Shown one piece after another: positions 33,447 to 45,455 of a stretch of DNA of 64,000 bases. The notes under the pieces were generated by a model. That model was not told where the DNA came from. It worked only from the letters and a program-made list of their open reading frames with translations, and ran no database searches. Where the stretch lies: contig CM074758.1 in NCBI GenBank assembly GCA_037355855.1, positions 2,391,001 to 2,455,000 of the forward strand, given 5' to 3'. The position numbers and the translations under genes were made by a program. Positions within the stretch are counted from its first letter, which is position 1. Every line of letters begins with the position of its first letter. The DNA comes from Pseudo-nitzschia pungens (lineage: Eukaryota; Bacillariophyta; Bacillariophyceae; Bacillariales; Bacillariaceae).

Positions 33447-34383
33447 TGTGAGATACACGTAGATTCCTTTCGAGCATCAATGTGTATTTCGCGAGTTTGG
33501 GCTGTCCTTTTTGGTCTAATATTCAGTCATAGAACACCATTGGTCGATAACTGCGCGGTCGTGATGTTTGATGTTTGTTTGTGTTCCGAGATTCGATTTT
33601 CGAGATTCTAAGCCTCTAGCATGCATCGCGTGAACAAAATACAGTATTCCGCAATTACGAAGTACTAAGTATTTCGTTAGATAAGGTTACCGGCAAGGTT
33701 CGTTCAAGTTGCAGTTCTCTAAGAAGGCATTCGGGCGACAAAAAATAAATCACATTTCAAATTTTCAAAAAAACAACTGATCCTTCTTTCGTTCTCAATG
33801 GTGCGCGTAAGGTGCGTGCATGCAGCAGGCAGGGTTTTTTTTTCGGTGACGGATTTTTTTTCTCTCGGAAGCCGATCGTGTTCCGTTGAACAACCGTGAG
33901 TGAAGTGTTAGTATTATTATTACTGTATTTTGAAAGAGTATGGAATTCAGATGCATTATCATTATTATTTTGAATACAGGTAGTTGCAGAGAATTGAATG
34001 CTTAAGACATGATCATCTTTTGACGGGATGTTATCGCTGAAACTAGACACTAGTACATTAGGGAAATTAAGACTCCAATAGACACGTAATGAAACGCTAC
34101 CTTTGCAACAAAATGAATTCGTCACTATGAAAGCACATCTCTCTTTGTCAGACAGTGATTTGAAGTAAATACTATTGAATGAATGCGTTGGTGCAACAGA
34201 GGGTGCTTGTAGCATGTGGGTATTCAATTCAAGGAAAAAACATGCAAAATGATAGTGAAGTCTTACTTCTCTTACTATCTACAAGTATAGTTGTTGAAAC
34301 GCGAGACTCGAAGAGATATAGAGGAATGAACGTTACCAAACTCACCAACTTCCAATATTTGTGCATCATCAACACCATCGCAA
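33447..34383. other. intergenic, no supported gene
   Basis: A 156-codon open frame at 33757-34227 (minus) has no domain, and its composition looks random. Short GTAAGGTTACCGGCAAGG-type words occur near 33680. Confidence 0.45.
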
Positions 34384-37300
34384 CTAAGATTTGATGACTT
34401 CTACCGTTAAAACCCAAAACTTTGTACCGACATGGAGACCATATGGGTTTGCTGCAGTGCCTGTTTGACCAGCAACGAGTTCTTCCTGGTAAATTATTCG
34501 ACCTAACACAAAGTCCGGACCTCCATTGATATTATCTGTATTTAGATATCGATGCGGACAGTTCGTGTGAAAAGCAAGATACGTTCTCTTACCACCAGAT
34601 CCTCTTCCGGTTGGCATGAAAAGACCAACATCACCAACCTCAAAACTAGAATGACTAATCTTATCGCATTCCTTCTTCGGAATCTTTGCTTCCTCCTCTG
34701 CTTTTCGTTTCGTTTCAGCTAGCGCTTCGGCTACAGCTTCTTCGGCGGCAGCTGCCTTTGCCTTCGCGGTTTCTAACTCTTTCCTCAGAGCTTCTATTTC
34801 AACGTTTGCTGCATCCTTTGCCCGAGCTTCTTCAATATAAGCTTTCGGTGCTTTTCCACCCATCCTTTCCAGTGTTTGTCGAAGAATGGCATTTTCATAT
34901 GCTAGAGTCTTCCGTTCTGCTTCTCCCTTTCCACCTACATGATCCATAATAGTATCCTCATTCCCCGAATTTTCGTCTGCGCTAACAATCAGCTGATCTC
35001 CTTGTTGGTTATTACCATGAGCAGGTCCACCTGCCGGATCGTTTGTCTCTACCACTGTATCCGTCGCTCCGCTGGATGATATCTTCTCATCCTGAACAAT
35101 ATTGTTGGTTTCGGCAGTCAGAGATGAAGCGCTGCTTACACCACCACCCCCAGCATCTGTAACTCCTCCCTGCATTGACACATCGGTATCTGTATCTTCT
35201 ATGGCAAGGCCAATATCAGGTAGTGTGTCCAACTCCGCCAGTGCGGGCATTTGGGGCGTAAAAAGTGGTGGGGGTGTTGCAAGCGTAGGTACAAATATCT
35301 CGAAAAAGGGAGGCATTAAGTGTCGACCGGGTCCTCGGAGAAACTTTTCCCTCGCCTTGACTTCGTCAGCTCTCATGACGGCAAGTCGTTCCATCATTGC
35401 AGTGGAATTAGATGTTACAGCTTCACCATAGGCTCGTCGACGACGCAGCTCAGACAAGAAATCCCGGTAGGATGCAGTAAGTTCCGCCACGTGTTCCAGG
35501 TGAATCATGTTGTCGCATTGTTGGTTCAGTGCAGCCTTCAAGACATTGACGCTAGAAAGAAAACGCTGTATTGATGATTGCGCAACACTGACTTCTCGCA
35601 GTCGCACCTTCATACGCTTCATTGCTTCGGTTTTCGCACCTGATACCTTCGCCATCAGTTCTTGCATAGTTCTGTCGACTGCCTCCATATCCGGAACGAT
35701 ATCCTTGGCATCATTTGAAATTTGTCTGAGCGGCGTGAACGCCAATTGCACCTCCTCTTCCTTCCCCTCTTCCACCTCTGATCTAATCGCGTCCATAATA
35801 ATCTTCAATACTTTGCCATGGTCGGCGGTTAACCTTTCAACCCGCTGTGCTTGTTGATCTCGTATGTCTTGGACAGCCCCCTGCACCTCGTCCGATAATT
35901 GTTGAATATGTTCTTCAGCCAACAAATCTCGCCGTGTGTCTTCTTCTCTGGAAGAATGTGTTCCCATCTTTCCAAATTCGGCATCAACTTCGGCAAAGAG
36001 CGTCAGCAATCGATCGTGCGAGGTTTTGCATTGTTGTGCCCAGGCACGTTCCCGTTCCACCGGGACCGTGTCTAGAAGTGATTCCATGATACGACCCGAC
36101 CCACGTGCGATGGCTACAAGTGCAGGATGGAGGCGAATGTTCCCAAGGTTGGCCATTGTCGATTCAAATCGTTGCAGCAAGGATGCATGTGCAGCTGTTT
36201 TGGATTGAAACAACGAAGTGAATTCTGATCGTGTTCGAGCAGCTCCGTTGAAATGATCCGACAGATTCGACACAGCAGCGCGCAGTGCCCGGGCTATCAC
36301 AGCCTGCTCTTGAACACATTGTTTGCAGGCTTGCAATCGTAAATCGGCAGCATCAGCCAACACTCGACCCTGGCAAAGGTAAAGCATAAATTGTCGCTCG
36401 TACGCAGATAATGCTTGGTGAAGTGGTTGCGACGCTATTGCGGACTGCGTCATGTCGAGAGGTGAGGAACCGTGAGGTTCCATCGGAACAATCACTTCCA
36501 TTGGTTTGAGGATACATGGCGGTGGATCCGGTGCGTTTTCGGATAGTGCTCGTTTGGAAAAGAGGAACAATCGACGAGCACCGCTGCGTTCAGTTGTAGA
36601 TAGAATATGTTGTTGTCGAGGAAAACCTTGCTGCTGCTGTCGTGTCTGGGATGTACTATCGCCAACGTCGTCTCTCGCATTCACTGCTGAAGTATTCCTT
36701 ACTCTACCGTTCATGGCGTCCTCATCTTCCCTATCTCCAAGCCGCAACGAGTTCAGTATTTCCAAGGATTGCAAGGTGCTATCTCTGGGTACCTTGTAAG
36801 GCGGACCCAATAGAAGAATTTGATCAGAAGCTGGAACGGCCGCCGCCAAATGGTTTCTTATATTTGCAACTCTGCATCAAAGTTATTACCAAACAGTATT
36901 GTCGAAGACGCAAAAACAATACAGAATGAAAATAGTTGACAATTCGAGAGGTAGAAGAACAACAACATATTGCAGTGAGTGGTTCTGCTGTCATGTTTTT
37001 TTTCCTTTTCTGTATGGATTCAATCTGGCGAGCTTTTGCGCAGCTTAAAATGCTGAAACAAAACACAAATCAATTATTCCCCAGGTCGATGTAATAAAGT
37101 CAAACTCTGTTTCGCTTGACGTTGAGGCGCTGCTTGCAGTTATGAATTGACGATCTCTGAATCCATCGCAATGAATACAACAACGGTAGTCGTAGTAGTA
37201 AAACAGGTTTGACATGAACCAACCGAACAGGAAACAAAAATTTCAACAAACGACTTGCAGGAAGCACTTTACATTCTTCGACTGGGTCACGACAAACGGA

Positions 37301-37449
37301 GTGTAGCAATCAACGACTCAAACTCACGTTAATTCTGATGGGTGAAGAGCAATCCTATACGTGACACCTGTGCTTGCGGCAAGGACCCTGATTGTAATCG
37401 GTGTCGTTGTGGTAGAAGACGGTGTGGATTTGAGCGGAAAGGATGCCAT
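34384..37449 (-). CDS. ATG11: ATG11/FIP200 (RB1CC1)-like autophagy scaffold
   Basis: Exons 37449-37328 and 36871-34384, intron 456 bp, about 869 aa. Exon 1 (ITIRVLAASTGVTYRI) joins exon 2 (VANIRNHLAAAVPASDQ, ILLLGPPYKV) to form the N-terminal ubiquitin-like fold of ATG11/FIP200. The centre is helical with coiled coils near 360-420 and 690-770. The last ~90 residues are the Claw domain: FVLGRIIYQEE and NPYGLHVGTKFWVLTVEV, like the plant ATG11 NPYGLPVG end. The family scaffolds the ATG1/ULK1 kinase complex and binds cargo receptors through the Claw. The protein is shorter than plant or human members (roughly 1150-1600 aa). Exon 1 was found by phase and fold rather than by length. Confidence 0.82.
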
Positions 37450-38457
37450 CTTTGTCTATCCCATTGTTTGTTTCGTCGCCACGGTAAGGGTGTGATGAAT
37501 AGTTACAAATATGAACTTTGCACCGGAATAACCGGCACTTCCTCTGCTTAGAATCTTGCTGTATCGTGATTGATATCTGTGTCCTGTGTCCCAGAAAAGT
37601 ATTGATTCGGTGTTGTTCCTCCCTCGAAACATGGAGACAAAAACTCTACATACAGAATTGTACTAATAATAGGGTACGTTCAACGGTATCGTAAAGCGGA
37701 ACAACCCGGAACAAGAACTCCGAAGGGCGTGTTTCAGTTGCAGTTTCTGTCTTGCGCTTGGTCGGTAAGATTACTGCTCGAGGATGCGTGCTTCGTGCTT
37801 TGACTTTCACTTTCGGAAAGGAATTTCCATTCAAAATTCACGATGTAAACAAGACTCATAAAATTTTGCAGTCACGAAACATATCCAATGTGCTGTAACT
37901 CAGGGGTCTCTATTATCACCCCTGCTGTAACGTCCCGTAACGCTCAGTAGCAGCTAAAAGCTGAAGGACGTACGTACGTACGCGTAACTAACGGTACGGT
38001 ACAGACAACGACCCTTCACACTTAACGAAGGGGTCATTGTCTACACCAACGTACAGCAGGTACATTACTTACTAGAAAATGATATGTAAGGTTACCGTAA
38101 GGTAACCTTACTTACGATACTATGAAAACTATGAACATAGCGACTGACGATGGAACACTCTCTTCTCGTCGTAAACCGGCGATTTTTCAAGATTAGTTTG
38201 TACCAACACCGTAACTAATTTACGAAGTAACCTTACTTCGTACTCGTTACGCAAGACCAAGGACCAAGACTGGATTGACTGTTGACTAAGTTACAGAATA
38301 CAGTAAGGTTATTGACCAATGGTAGTTGGTAAAGCTTATCCAATCATCCCCATGCAAGAGCGGTTTTCGGGTTTCGGACGGAGGCAACAAAAAGCGGTGG
38401 GGAATTGAAACCTATCGCTGTATTCGAAATACCTGAGGAGTGCACAATACAACAAAG
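37450..38457. other. intergenic rich in recurrent palindromic words
   Basis: No gene seen. 37965-38300 carries ACGTACGTACG, CGGTACGGTAC, GTAAGGTTACCGTAAGGT and TACGAAGTAACCTTACTTCG words, forming imperfect inverted repeats. Confidence 0.55.
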
Positions 38458-39326
38458 ATGAATGATCAGGAGCTGCAATCCCTTCCGGCCGCAAAATCTG
38501 CAATTGCCGCACCTCCTGACGATAGATTTCTGCGAGTTCCTTGCTATTGCGAAGAAAACGTCTGGCGTCTTGCATACCGAAAACTTGGTGGGCGGCACCA
38601 GCCTGATCCTCAAACAACAAATGAATTGTTCCTATTTTGTGGCATTTGTTTCGAATCCGAGAAAATGCGTTCCCATGTTTGAACAGCTCGGAGCGAAAAA
38701 CAGAGAGACCCCGGTCTTTTGGGACTATCACGTCATATTGATCATGTGCCGAGTAGAAGATTCGGGAAAGCCGAGTGCATTTGTTCTCGACATCGATAGC
38801 CACCTACCCTACCCTTGTTGTTTGGAGAATTATATGGATGTTGTATTTCCTAACCACACAGAGTGGAAGGAAGAATATCAACCATATTTCCGGTAAGTCG
38901 ATGTCGTACATATCGCGATTGAAAGTTAAGGGAATCAAAAAAGTTGGTCTAGTCGTGAAAACTCTAAAAGATGTGGTTTCGTCCCGTATTCAAAGTGTGA
39001 TCGATGCCGCAGTGTATTTACGCAATTTTTCGAGCGATCGATCACATATGTTCAATCGCGAAACGAACACTTGGAATGCTAGACCACCACAGTATGATTG
39101 CATCTTACCGTCCGGAGTGAAAGATGAGATCAGGTCGAACAGCAGCAAAGACCCATGTACCATCACCACACTGCAAAGGTACATGACAATCGCCGCAGAA
39201 GATACCGATGACCCTCTGCTACAACAGAAAAGTGAGCATGATCCATTCGGTCGCGTGTATTCATTAACACAACTTTTACAACGATTTCGGAATCAACAAC
39301 TGATACGAAGTTGCCGCAGTAAATGA
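38458..39326 (+). CDS. NTAQ1: N-terminal glutamine amidohydrolase (NTAQ1), one apparent +1 frameshift
   Basis: Exons 38458-38892 and 38996-39326 give about 254 aa after one frame correction. NTAQ1 deamidates N-terminal Gln to Glu in the Arg/N-degron pathway. The catalytic triad is visible: Cys in PCYCEENVW, His in WDYHVIL, Asp in VLDIDSHLPYPC. The join at the intron gives YFRVIDAAVYLRNFSSDRSHM, matching the family's ADSYLKNFASDRSHM region. The end keeps FGRVYSLTQLLQRF. The frame must advance one base near 38629-38634, and exon 1 length confirms an extra base. Both flanks are conserved, so I read it as a functional gene with a sequencing or real frameshift. Confidence 0.85.
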
Positions 39327-39964
39327 ACACAACAAAGGGATATCAAACGCCGAAAACCATTCCCCTTTTAAGGATTAAGGACGTGCGAAACGAGAAGTAT
39401 CGATGTCAGGCCTTGCAGATCCATATGACAGAATCGGATAAAAGTGTGGTGAAGACTTTCTGGACATTAGAGCGGAACCGTATTCACTTTTCGTTGATTG
39501 ATTTGAAAGACGAGGCATAGTGAGACAGCTGATGGGGATTGAAGCTATCCACTTCTCTTCAATGCCGAGATGATGACAGAATTCGAATTGCGGCCTCGTT
39601 GATATACAGCAAATCTGGCTTTGGAAACGGTGATGATGACACGACGTTTCGATGACATTGGGCGACATTAAATTATACCACAATTTTTTGTTTCATGTTC
39701 ACACCATAACTATTAGGTACTTCGTACACTATTGATAATAGAATAAGGATAGCATAATTAGTGTTCTTGTCATACACGTAGAATACGATTTATCCGATGA
39801 TTGTATTGTAGCGCTGATGCAAACGAAGCGATTTCAACGCTATTCGGGGTTTGATTCTGCACGTGAGGTAATAAGGTGTTTAAGGTATGATCCAAGCTTC
39901 CAAAATTAGGTAATACGACCTATGATATCTGAAACTAATGCAATTCAGGAACAGGGCGAACACA
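39327..39964. other. intergenic spacer
   Basis: A 65-codon frame starts at an ATG overlapping the NTAQ1 stop but has no recognisable content. No other feature is seen. Confidence 0.45.
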
Positions 39965-41647
39965 TTACTTTGCTTGCAGTTTCGACATGAGTTTGTTGTT
40001 GACAGTTTGCCACCTTTTAACCTCTGAATCTTTTGTTTGGAGCTGATTTTGTAGCTGTTTGATTTCTTCCCGCAAGGATGCAATTGTTTTGGTATCGTCT
40101 AACTGATCTTCTGTGATCAACTGATTCTTATTTGTCCTAGCTCGTAGTAAAGGACGGGCTTCCCAGTACGACAGGTTTTCTCTTGTTCGATTCCGTTTAA
40201 GAAATGGAACGCGGATTGTACCAGCGGCTATCGATGGAACGGTGGCATTAGAGTTGATTGTGTCGTTTGCATCAATCGAATATTTTTGAAGAGGAGTCAC
40301 AAGAGCTGAGAGATTCGCTGAATTCTTGCTGTTTCCAGTGGGTGATTGAAACATTCCCGAAGATTGCGATATACGAGGTTGTGGGATGACCCGTATTGAA
40401 GTTACGGGGTGGATAATTGACGTGTTTTTTCCATCAGCGTTATTGGCGTTAGCGCTCGCGAAGGACCAAGGCTGAATGACACTCAAGCAAGTTCGAGATT
40501 CCATTTCCCATATTCGGATCTGCCCAAAACTATCCCCACTGATCATTTTTTGTGGCTCCGAATCCGTCAACAATGCGATTGACGTAACAGCGTGGTCGTG
40601 TCCAATCCAATCTGTTTGATATCCTTGTCCCTGGTTACTATCACCATTCGACTTGTTGTTTTCGGGATTTTTCTTACCGAACACTTTTTCTTGTATTGTC
40701 CAATTTTGACTGGATACTGCATTCAATTGCTCTTGACGCCTTCTTTTGTTCGCAAAAATGGCACCCAGCTTTTCTGTTTGGTGCATGGCATAAGCATTTA
40801 AATCGACTGAAAATATTGTCCCTTGCGTCGAACCTGCAAAGAGCCTACCATCATAATGTTCCAAACACCGGATACCATGAGGAAACTGTATGTTGACTAG
40901 AACTTGCTCTGAAAATAATTCCACAACCACGACTTGTCCGTCCTCTGCTGAGGAGGCGATCCTTCCTCCAGAAACTTGGATCACGCTTGTGACGGGAAAA
41001 TGATGTACGGAGAACGTATGGATTGGTGGAACATTGCGTTGCTTTGAGTTCTTCGTAGAATTTGAAGCAACGTCTACAAGATTCATCAATGAAAAAACGT
41101 GTACCATACCATCAGCACCACCCGTCACCAAATAACGGCCGCAATCGCTCCAAGCGAGACTCGTACAAGATCTGTAGTGCGCCTTCACCGTTCTCAGAAG
41201 TTCACCTCCCATCGAAGACCATACATAACAGAATCCTGAAGAACCACCCCCTGCAATATAGTATCCGCATGGCGAAATTGACAATCCTGCACTCATATCC
41301 GTTTCGGGAAGACGACATTTCCAGTGCATGATTGGTGGTGATGAAGATGATCGAATCGATACCAGCATTGCGTAGTTATCACCTTTCTTGACGGAATTAC
41401 CCCCATACACAATAACAGGTTGCGTATTGTCCCTGCCACTTCCAAGATCGTTCGCCTTGGTAAAATCTGGTGGGAAAGATGATAAGGAAGATATTCCCAT
41501 TCCAGCCCTACCCGATAGATCGGCGCTCGATCGCAGGGATGACAAGATGTTTCCGTTGGGGTCGAAGAGCGTTAAGGAGCCGCCGCCGCCACCTGGCGTA
41601 ACGCTTGACGACGGTTTCATTGTTGTTGCACTTACAATGTATCTCAT
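39965..41647 (-). CDS. IPI3: WD40 protein, WDR18/IPI3-like ribosome-assembly factor
   Basis: A single exon of 560 aa. WD-like blades are visible as LSISPCGYYIAGGGSSG, SLAWSDCGRYLVTGGADG, IRCLEHYDGRLFAGSTQG and SIALLTDSEPQKMISGDS. SCTSLAWSDCGRYLVTGG and HHFPVTSV match the IPI3/WDR18 pattern. The last 45 residues are a coiled coil (IASLREEIKQLQNQLQ), as in WDR18. In yeast and man this protein works with RIX1/PELP1 and TEX10 in pre-60S rRNA processing, so a nuclear role is inferred. A generic WD40 scaffold is the alternative. Confidence 0.72.
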   Translation of the reverse strand: MRYIVSATTMKPSSSVTPGGGGGSLTLFDPNGNILSSLRSSADLSGRAGMGISSLSSFPPDFTKANDLGSGRDNTQPVIVYGGNSVKKGDNYAMLVSIRSSSSPPIMHWKCRLPETDMSAGLSISPCGYYIAGGGSSGFCYVWSSMGGELLRTVKAHYRSCTSLAWSDCGRYLVTGGADGMVHVFSLMNLVDVASNSTKNSKQRNVPPIHTFSVHHFPVTSVIQVSGGRIASSAEDGQVVVVELFSEQVLVNIQFPHGIRCLEHYDGRLFAGSTQGTIFSVDLNAYAMHQTEKLGAIFANKRRRQEQLNAVSSQNWTIQEKVFGKKNPENNKSNGDSNQGQGYQTDWIGHDHAVTSIALLTDSEPQKMISGDSFGQIRIWEMESRTCLSVIQPWSFASANANNADGKNTSIIHPVTSIRVIPQPRISQSSGMFQSPTGNSKNSANLSALVTPLQKYSIDANDTINSNATVPSIAAGTIRVPFLKRNRTRENLSYWEARPLLRARTNKNQLITEDQLDDTKTIASLREEIKQLQNQLQTKDSEVKRWQTVNNKLMSKLQAK

Positions 41648-42881
41648 TGTAGATCAGCAGAATTTTGATTAAGTTGTCGCAGAGCAGTGAGTTCACATAA
41701 AGATCAATCGTCAATATGGCTAATAATTATCAATCACCATGCATAGCAACTTTGTGGTTTACTATCAATAAGTTCTCTACTTTCTAGCTTCTACCCTCCA
41801 ATGGGGCCCAGGAAAGGCAAAAGCGATTTGTCGACTGCTTTCAGATTTTCAATCAAATGCAGAAAATGGAAAACCCAAAAATATTTTTTTTTTTCGTGGT
41901 TGTCAATCAAAAACGGGATGGCATTATTATTTGATTCGTTCGACTGATGATCACACATCATGTGTTGGTTGTAATGGTAATCTTACGTACTTGTACGAGC
42001 ACTGTACTCGTACGTACGGGTCGGCAATTTGCTGATAGCACGTACGTTCGTACCGTACATTTGTACGTACCGTAATATCAAAATTGAAGCTGAAGCACAC
42101 TCAACACCTAAAAAATTCAAAAAATTACTACGTAGTACGAAGTAGTTACTTCGTTAGATCTTACCTTACTTCATAATGAACTACGAAGTTCGTACGAAGT
42201 AAGATTACGTGAGATCTTACTTCGTAACCTTACTTCGTAATACCTCACGAATAACAACGGTAAGGTTACAGTAAGTTATTTTCGTACTTCGTAGGAAGGA
42301 CGACGCTGTTGCGACGTGAAGTTACAAATACAGTAAGATTACAAAATGTCGTAAGATCTTCTATCGTAACTTACGTACTTATTGCAACGAAGTTTTTTCA
42401 CGTAAACTGCAGTGCCATCTTTCGGGAGGTCTGCACGTGCGAGCACGCAGAAAAGAAATGATACACACCATCCACTTACTTAGCAAGAAAAATGTTGAAG
42501 GAGGTTATTGTTTGATAGTCCGTTGAAATAATTAACATATTCAACGGAAAACGGATCTCTGTAACAGTAGCAACCATTTTGAGATACTTCCACTATCTTC
42601 AATTTAAGAACAACTCGTTTTTTTCAACCGTCTCATGTTGCCCACATGAAGACACCTAAATCTGTTTAGTTTCAGAATAACGGTCGGTTTTGGTGCGCTC
42701 TTTCAGATTTTGTATCGGGAGGGTACGAACCGGTAGAAGATCTTCTCTTCTCAATCAAAAGTTTTGGGCCTGTTCTTCAAAACAAGCAGCACGCCATCAT
42801 TTTATTATTTCTGGTAAGGATGGGCGACTCTCGGGATGAAGAATAACAACATCCAAGAAAGGAAGAAAAGTTATCGAGAAG
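41648..42881. other. intergenic, densest cluster of recurrent palindromic words
   Basis: Between about 41980 and 42400 there are more than ten copies of TACGAAGTAAG, TTACTTCGTA, GTAAGGTTAC and GTACGTAC words on both strands. They form many small stem-loops. A run of 13 T lies near 41885. No gene seen. Confidence 0.6.
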
Positions 42882-45455
42882 ATGAATGGTTGCAATGACA
42901 CATCCTACGTAGGCGGGGGATCTTCGGTTCAAGACAGGAAAAACTTCTTTGAAAATCGTATCAACGAACAGAAGCAACGAGAGAATTCTGTGCAATCACC
43001 GTCGATGTCAAGTTGCACACCTCCGACCGCGTTTTCAACTGTTGTAGCATCGAAAGGCCAAGGTTTCCTCGAAGAAAGAACAGATTCCGAAAGTTTGTTT
43101 CATAACATCAGTGACAGGACAGAACCCGATCCATCCTTTGGAACTTTCGGCACTTTCATTACCAAGTCTGGCTCTGATTCGGAGTCAGATATAGATCCTT
43201 CTGTTTTATTGGAGCAAGAGTCTTTATATTATGCATCGAAAGAAAATGCAGAGAACCGAGCGACTAACATTTGGGATTGGAATGAAAAAGGTAGTAATAT
43301 CCCCGTAGTGAGGAACACCGTTTGCGAAAGCGACTCGTACATAGAGAAATCCAGAAGTCTCGACGACAAGCTTGTTCCATTCCTCGATGACGAGAAGCAA
43401 GATGAGCAAAAACTCTTGCAAGCTTTCAAAAGAATGGATCCGAAAGATGCTTTCGACGATATGAACGATTTCAACCATATGGATGATTTCGACATTATGA
43501 ACGATTTTGAGAAATTCGACGACTGGCCAGCTTCTAATGAAATGTTCGCTGACTCCGAGGAGAACCAGGAGAAGGCGGAACCAGAAAATGGAATACAAAG
43601 CGAAGTTGAAGAGAACTCCGAAGATACCCTCAAAAGTGACGGCGACACTGTGAAAAGTATTGCAGATCGAACAAAAATCAAAATTTTTGTAACTAGAAAA
43701 GGAACTGAAGACGCATATTCAGCTGAAATCGCGCCTGCGCTCAACAACGATGAAGCTGAGGTAGTTGATCCATTTGTGTCGACAGAAAATGTGAGCATTG
43801 ATGAAATGATTACAGAATTTCAACAGGCGTCTTCGCAACTGTCTGAAGAATTTTACAATGATTCTGGTGTCATAAATTCACTTTCGGATGGACATCTAGA
43901 TACCAGCTCGAACCGAGTCAATAACCGTGTCCATGTTGTTCCCATCAACGACGACCCCTGCCAAGACAAAGACGAAATAGTCCCATGTGACTCGCTTCTG
44001 GCTCTAGATACGCTTACAAGTAATGATTTTGATGAATTGGCGGAGAGGCATGAAAAACCACTTTCGAAGGACGTCTTTATCAGGAGTGATTATATTTGCC
44101 CATCTGAGAGTACAGATTATTCAGTTGATAGCAAGGGTAATTCGAAAGGGACAAAGTCGACATCATCACGATCGGGGTTGTCTGTGAAAAATACCAGACG
44201 AAGAGGAAGTGGGATGGGCAAAATTTTGAAGAAAGCAACGAAGGGAATGGGAAAGTCCGTCAAAAACTTGAAATATAAGAGCGTGTCCCAGATCACGCAG
44301 ATCAAATCAGTCGTGAAGAATTCAATGAAAACAAAGACAGTGAAAGAGCATTCTAGTTTGAAGGTTGATGAAAATCCAGACAAAGATAGTTGCAAACAGA
44401 AAATCGAATTCTTCGATGAGCAATTAGTGAAAGAGCTACTAAAAGAGCAGAAGGGCATATCGAGAGCAAGCCGTTGCCTTGTGGATGGCAGAAAACTATT
44501 GAGTGAAGCAGCAGAGTTGAAAAAAAGTAATGACCTTGACAGATCCAGAGAACTTGTTCGGAAAGGGCACACTTACGCTTATGTCGGAAGGCAATTGGCG
44601 AAGCAATATCTAGTGGAACGAAGTAGTGACGACATTTACGAAGGCACTGTGATGACATCAAGTGATCTTGCCTCGGCAGTAAACAACGACGGTATATCTG
44701 CTTTTGAAGACTTCTTTCTTTCATTTCTCCAATGTGTCGGTCCTTGTGACGGAGATGAAAATCAACTCATGTCGATCCAAGTTGACGAAACACTTAATAT
44801 CCTGAGCAAACTTTCCACAGAAGAGACAAATAGACTTGATGGCATGCAGACAAAAAATATTGAGAAGGGTGCCGATGACTACGGCAAAGAAAAGATTCGA
44901 GTTGCAATCAAAGATGATTATGAGAAGAACACCACCAACGATGGAAGAAAAGACCGTGGCACTCCGCAAAGTCGAAATTTAGCCATTCGCCGTTTCCTCT
45001 ATGACTTGCAATTGTTCTACGAAACAGACACTTATCTGAACTTGTCTACAACCGTGTTTAATGAAAAAGAGAATTCTGGAAAAACTAGAAGGAAAAGTTC
45101 CATACGAGACGATGACCAACGACGAAGAACGAACCATAGTGTACCGGAGAAAGAAAGTGGCCCACTTGACGAGTTTTCACACGCTACCAATGGGAGTTAT
45201 TTGAGTCAATACAGCGAATCACTCAACGATGGTAGAAACAGTTTGCATACACGCTCCTATAGCACCGCTGGATCCGTTGGAAAAGAACGATCACCATCTA
45301 CGAAAAACCAACGAGATCAAAAACCAAAAGAAGAATCTCTCGAGGATGGCATCCGTGTTGGAACAGTGCTATCAATTTCGGTCGAACAGAACGATTCGAA
45401 GAAGAAGAAAACGAGGAAATGGTTCGCCGCTGGTGGAAGGAAGCAGAAAGCGTGA
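42882..45455 (+). CDS. large disordered acidic protein of unknown function
   Basis: A single exon of 857 aa with no family I recognise. It starts with polar residues and QDRKNFFENRINEQ. Around 190-215 is an Asp/Phe/Met-rich run (MNDFNHMDDFDIMNDFEKF). A strongly basic amphipathic block lies at about 435-485 (GKILKKATKGMGKSVKNLK), a likely membrane or nucleic-acid contact. Next comes a helical segment (RASRCLVDGRKLLSEA, HTYAYVGRQLAKQYL) that is the best candidate for a folded microtubule-interacting-type hairpin. The Ser-rich tail ends in a Lys/Arg cluster. The long intact frame supports reality. Confidence 0.75.
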   Translation: MNGCNDTSYVGGGSSVQDRKNFFENRINEQKQRENSVQSPSMSSCTPPTAFSTVVASKGQGFLEERTDSESLFHNISDRTEPDPSFGTFGTFITKSGSDSESDIDPSVLLEQESLYYASKENAENRATNIWDWNEKGSNIPVVRNTVCESDSYIEKSRSLDDKLVPFLDDEKQDEQKLLQAFKRMDPKDAFDDMNDFNHMDDFDIMNDFEKFDDWPASNEMFADSEENQEKAEPENGIQSEVEENSEDTLKSDGDTVKSIADRTKIKIFVTRKGTEDAYSAEIAPALNNDEAEVVDPFVSTENVSIDEMITEFQQASSQLSEEFYNDSGVINSLSDGHLDTSSNRVNNRVHVVPINDDPCQDKDEIVPCDSLLALDTLTSNDFDELAERHEKPLSKDVFIRSDYICPSESTDYSVDSKGNSKGTKSTSSRSGLSVKNTRRRGSGMGKILKKATKGMGKSVKNLKYKSVSQITQIKSVVKNSMKTKTVKEHSSLKVDENPDKDSCKQKIEFFDEQLVKELLKEQKGISRASRCLVDGRKLLSEAAELKKSNDLDRSRELVRKGHTYAYVGRQLAKQYLVERSSDDIYEGTVMTSSDLASAVNNDGISAFEDFFLSFLQCVGPCDGDENQLMSIQVDETLNILSKLSTEETNRLDGMQTKNIEKGADDYGKEKIRVAIKDDYEKNTTNDGRKDRGTPQSRNLAIRRFLYDLQLFYETDTYLNLSTTVFNEKENSGKTRRKSSIRDDDQRRRTNHSVPEKESGPLDEFSHATNGSYLSQYSESLNDGRNSLHTRSYSTAGSVGKERSPSTKNQRDQKPKEESLEDGIRVGTVLSISVEQNDSKKKKTRKWFAAGGRKQKA

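Noticed and set aside
33757..34227. 156-codon minus-strand frame
   Set aside because: Composition looks random and there is no family or splice support.
39323..39520. 65-codon frame overlapping the NTAQ1 stop (ATGA)
   Set aside because: No domain. Translational coupling of this kind is not expected in a nuclear eukaryotic gene.
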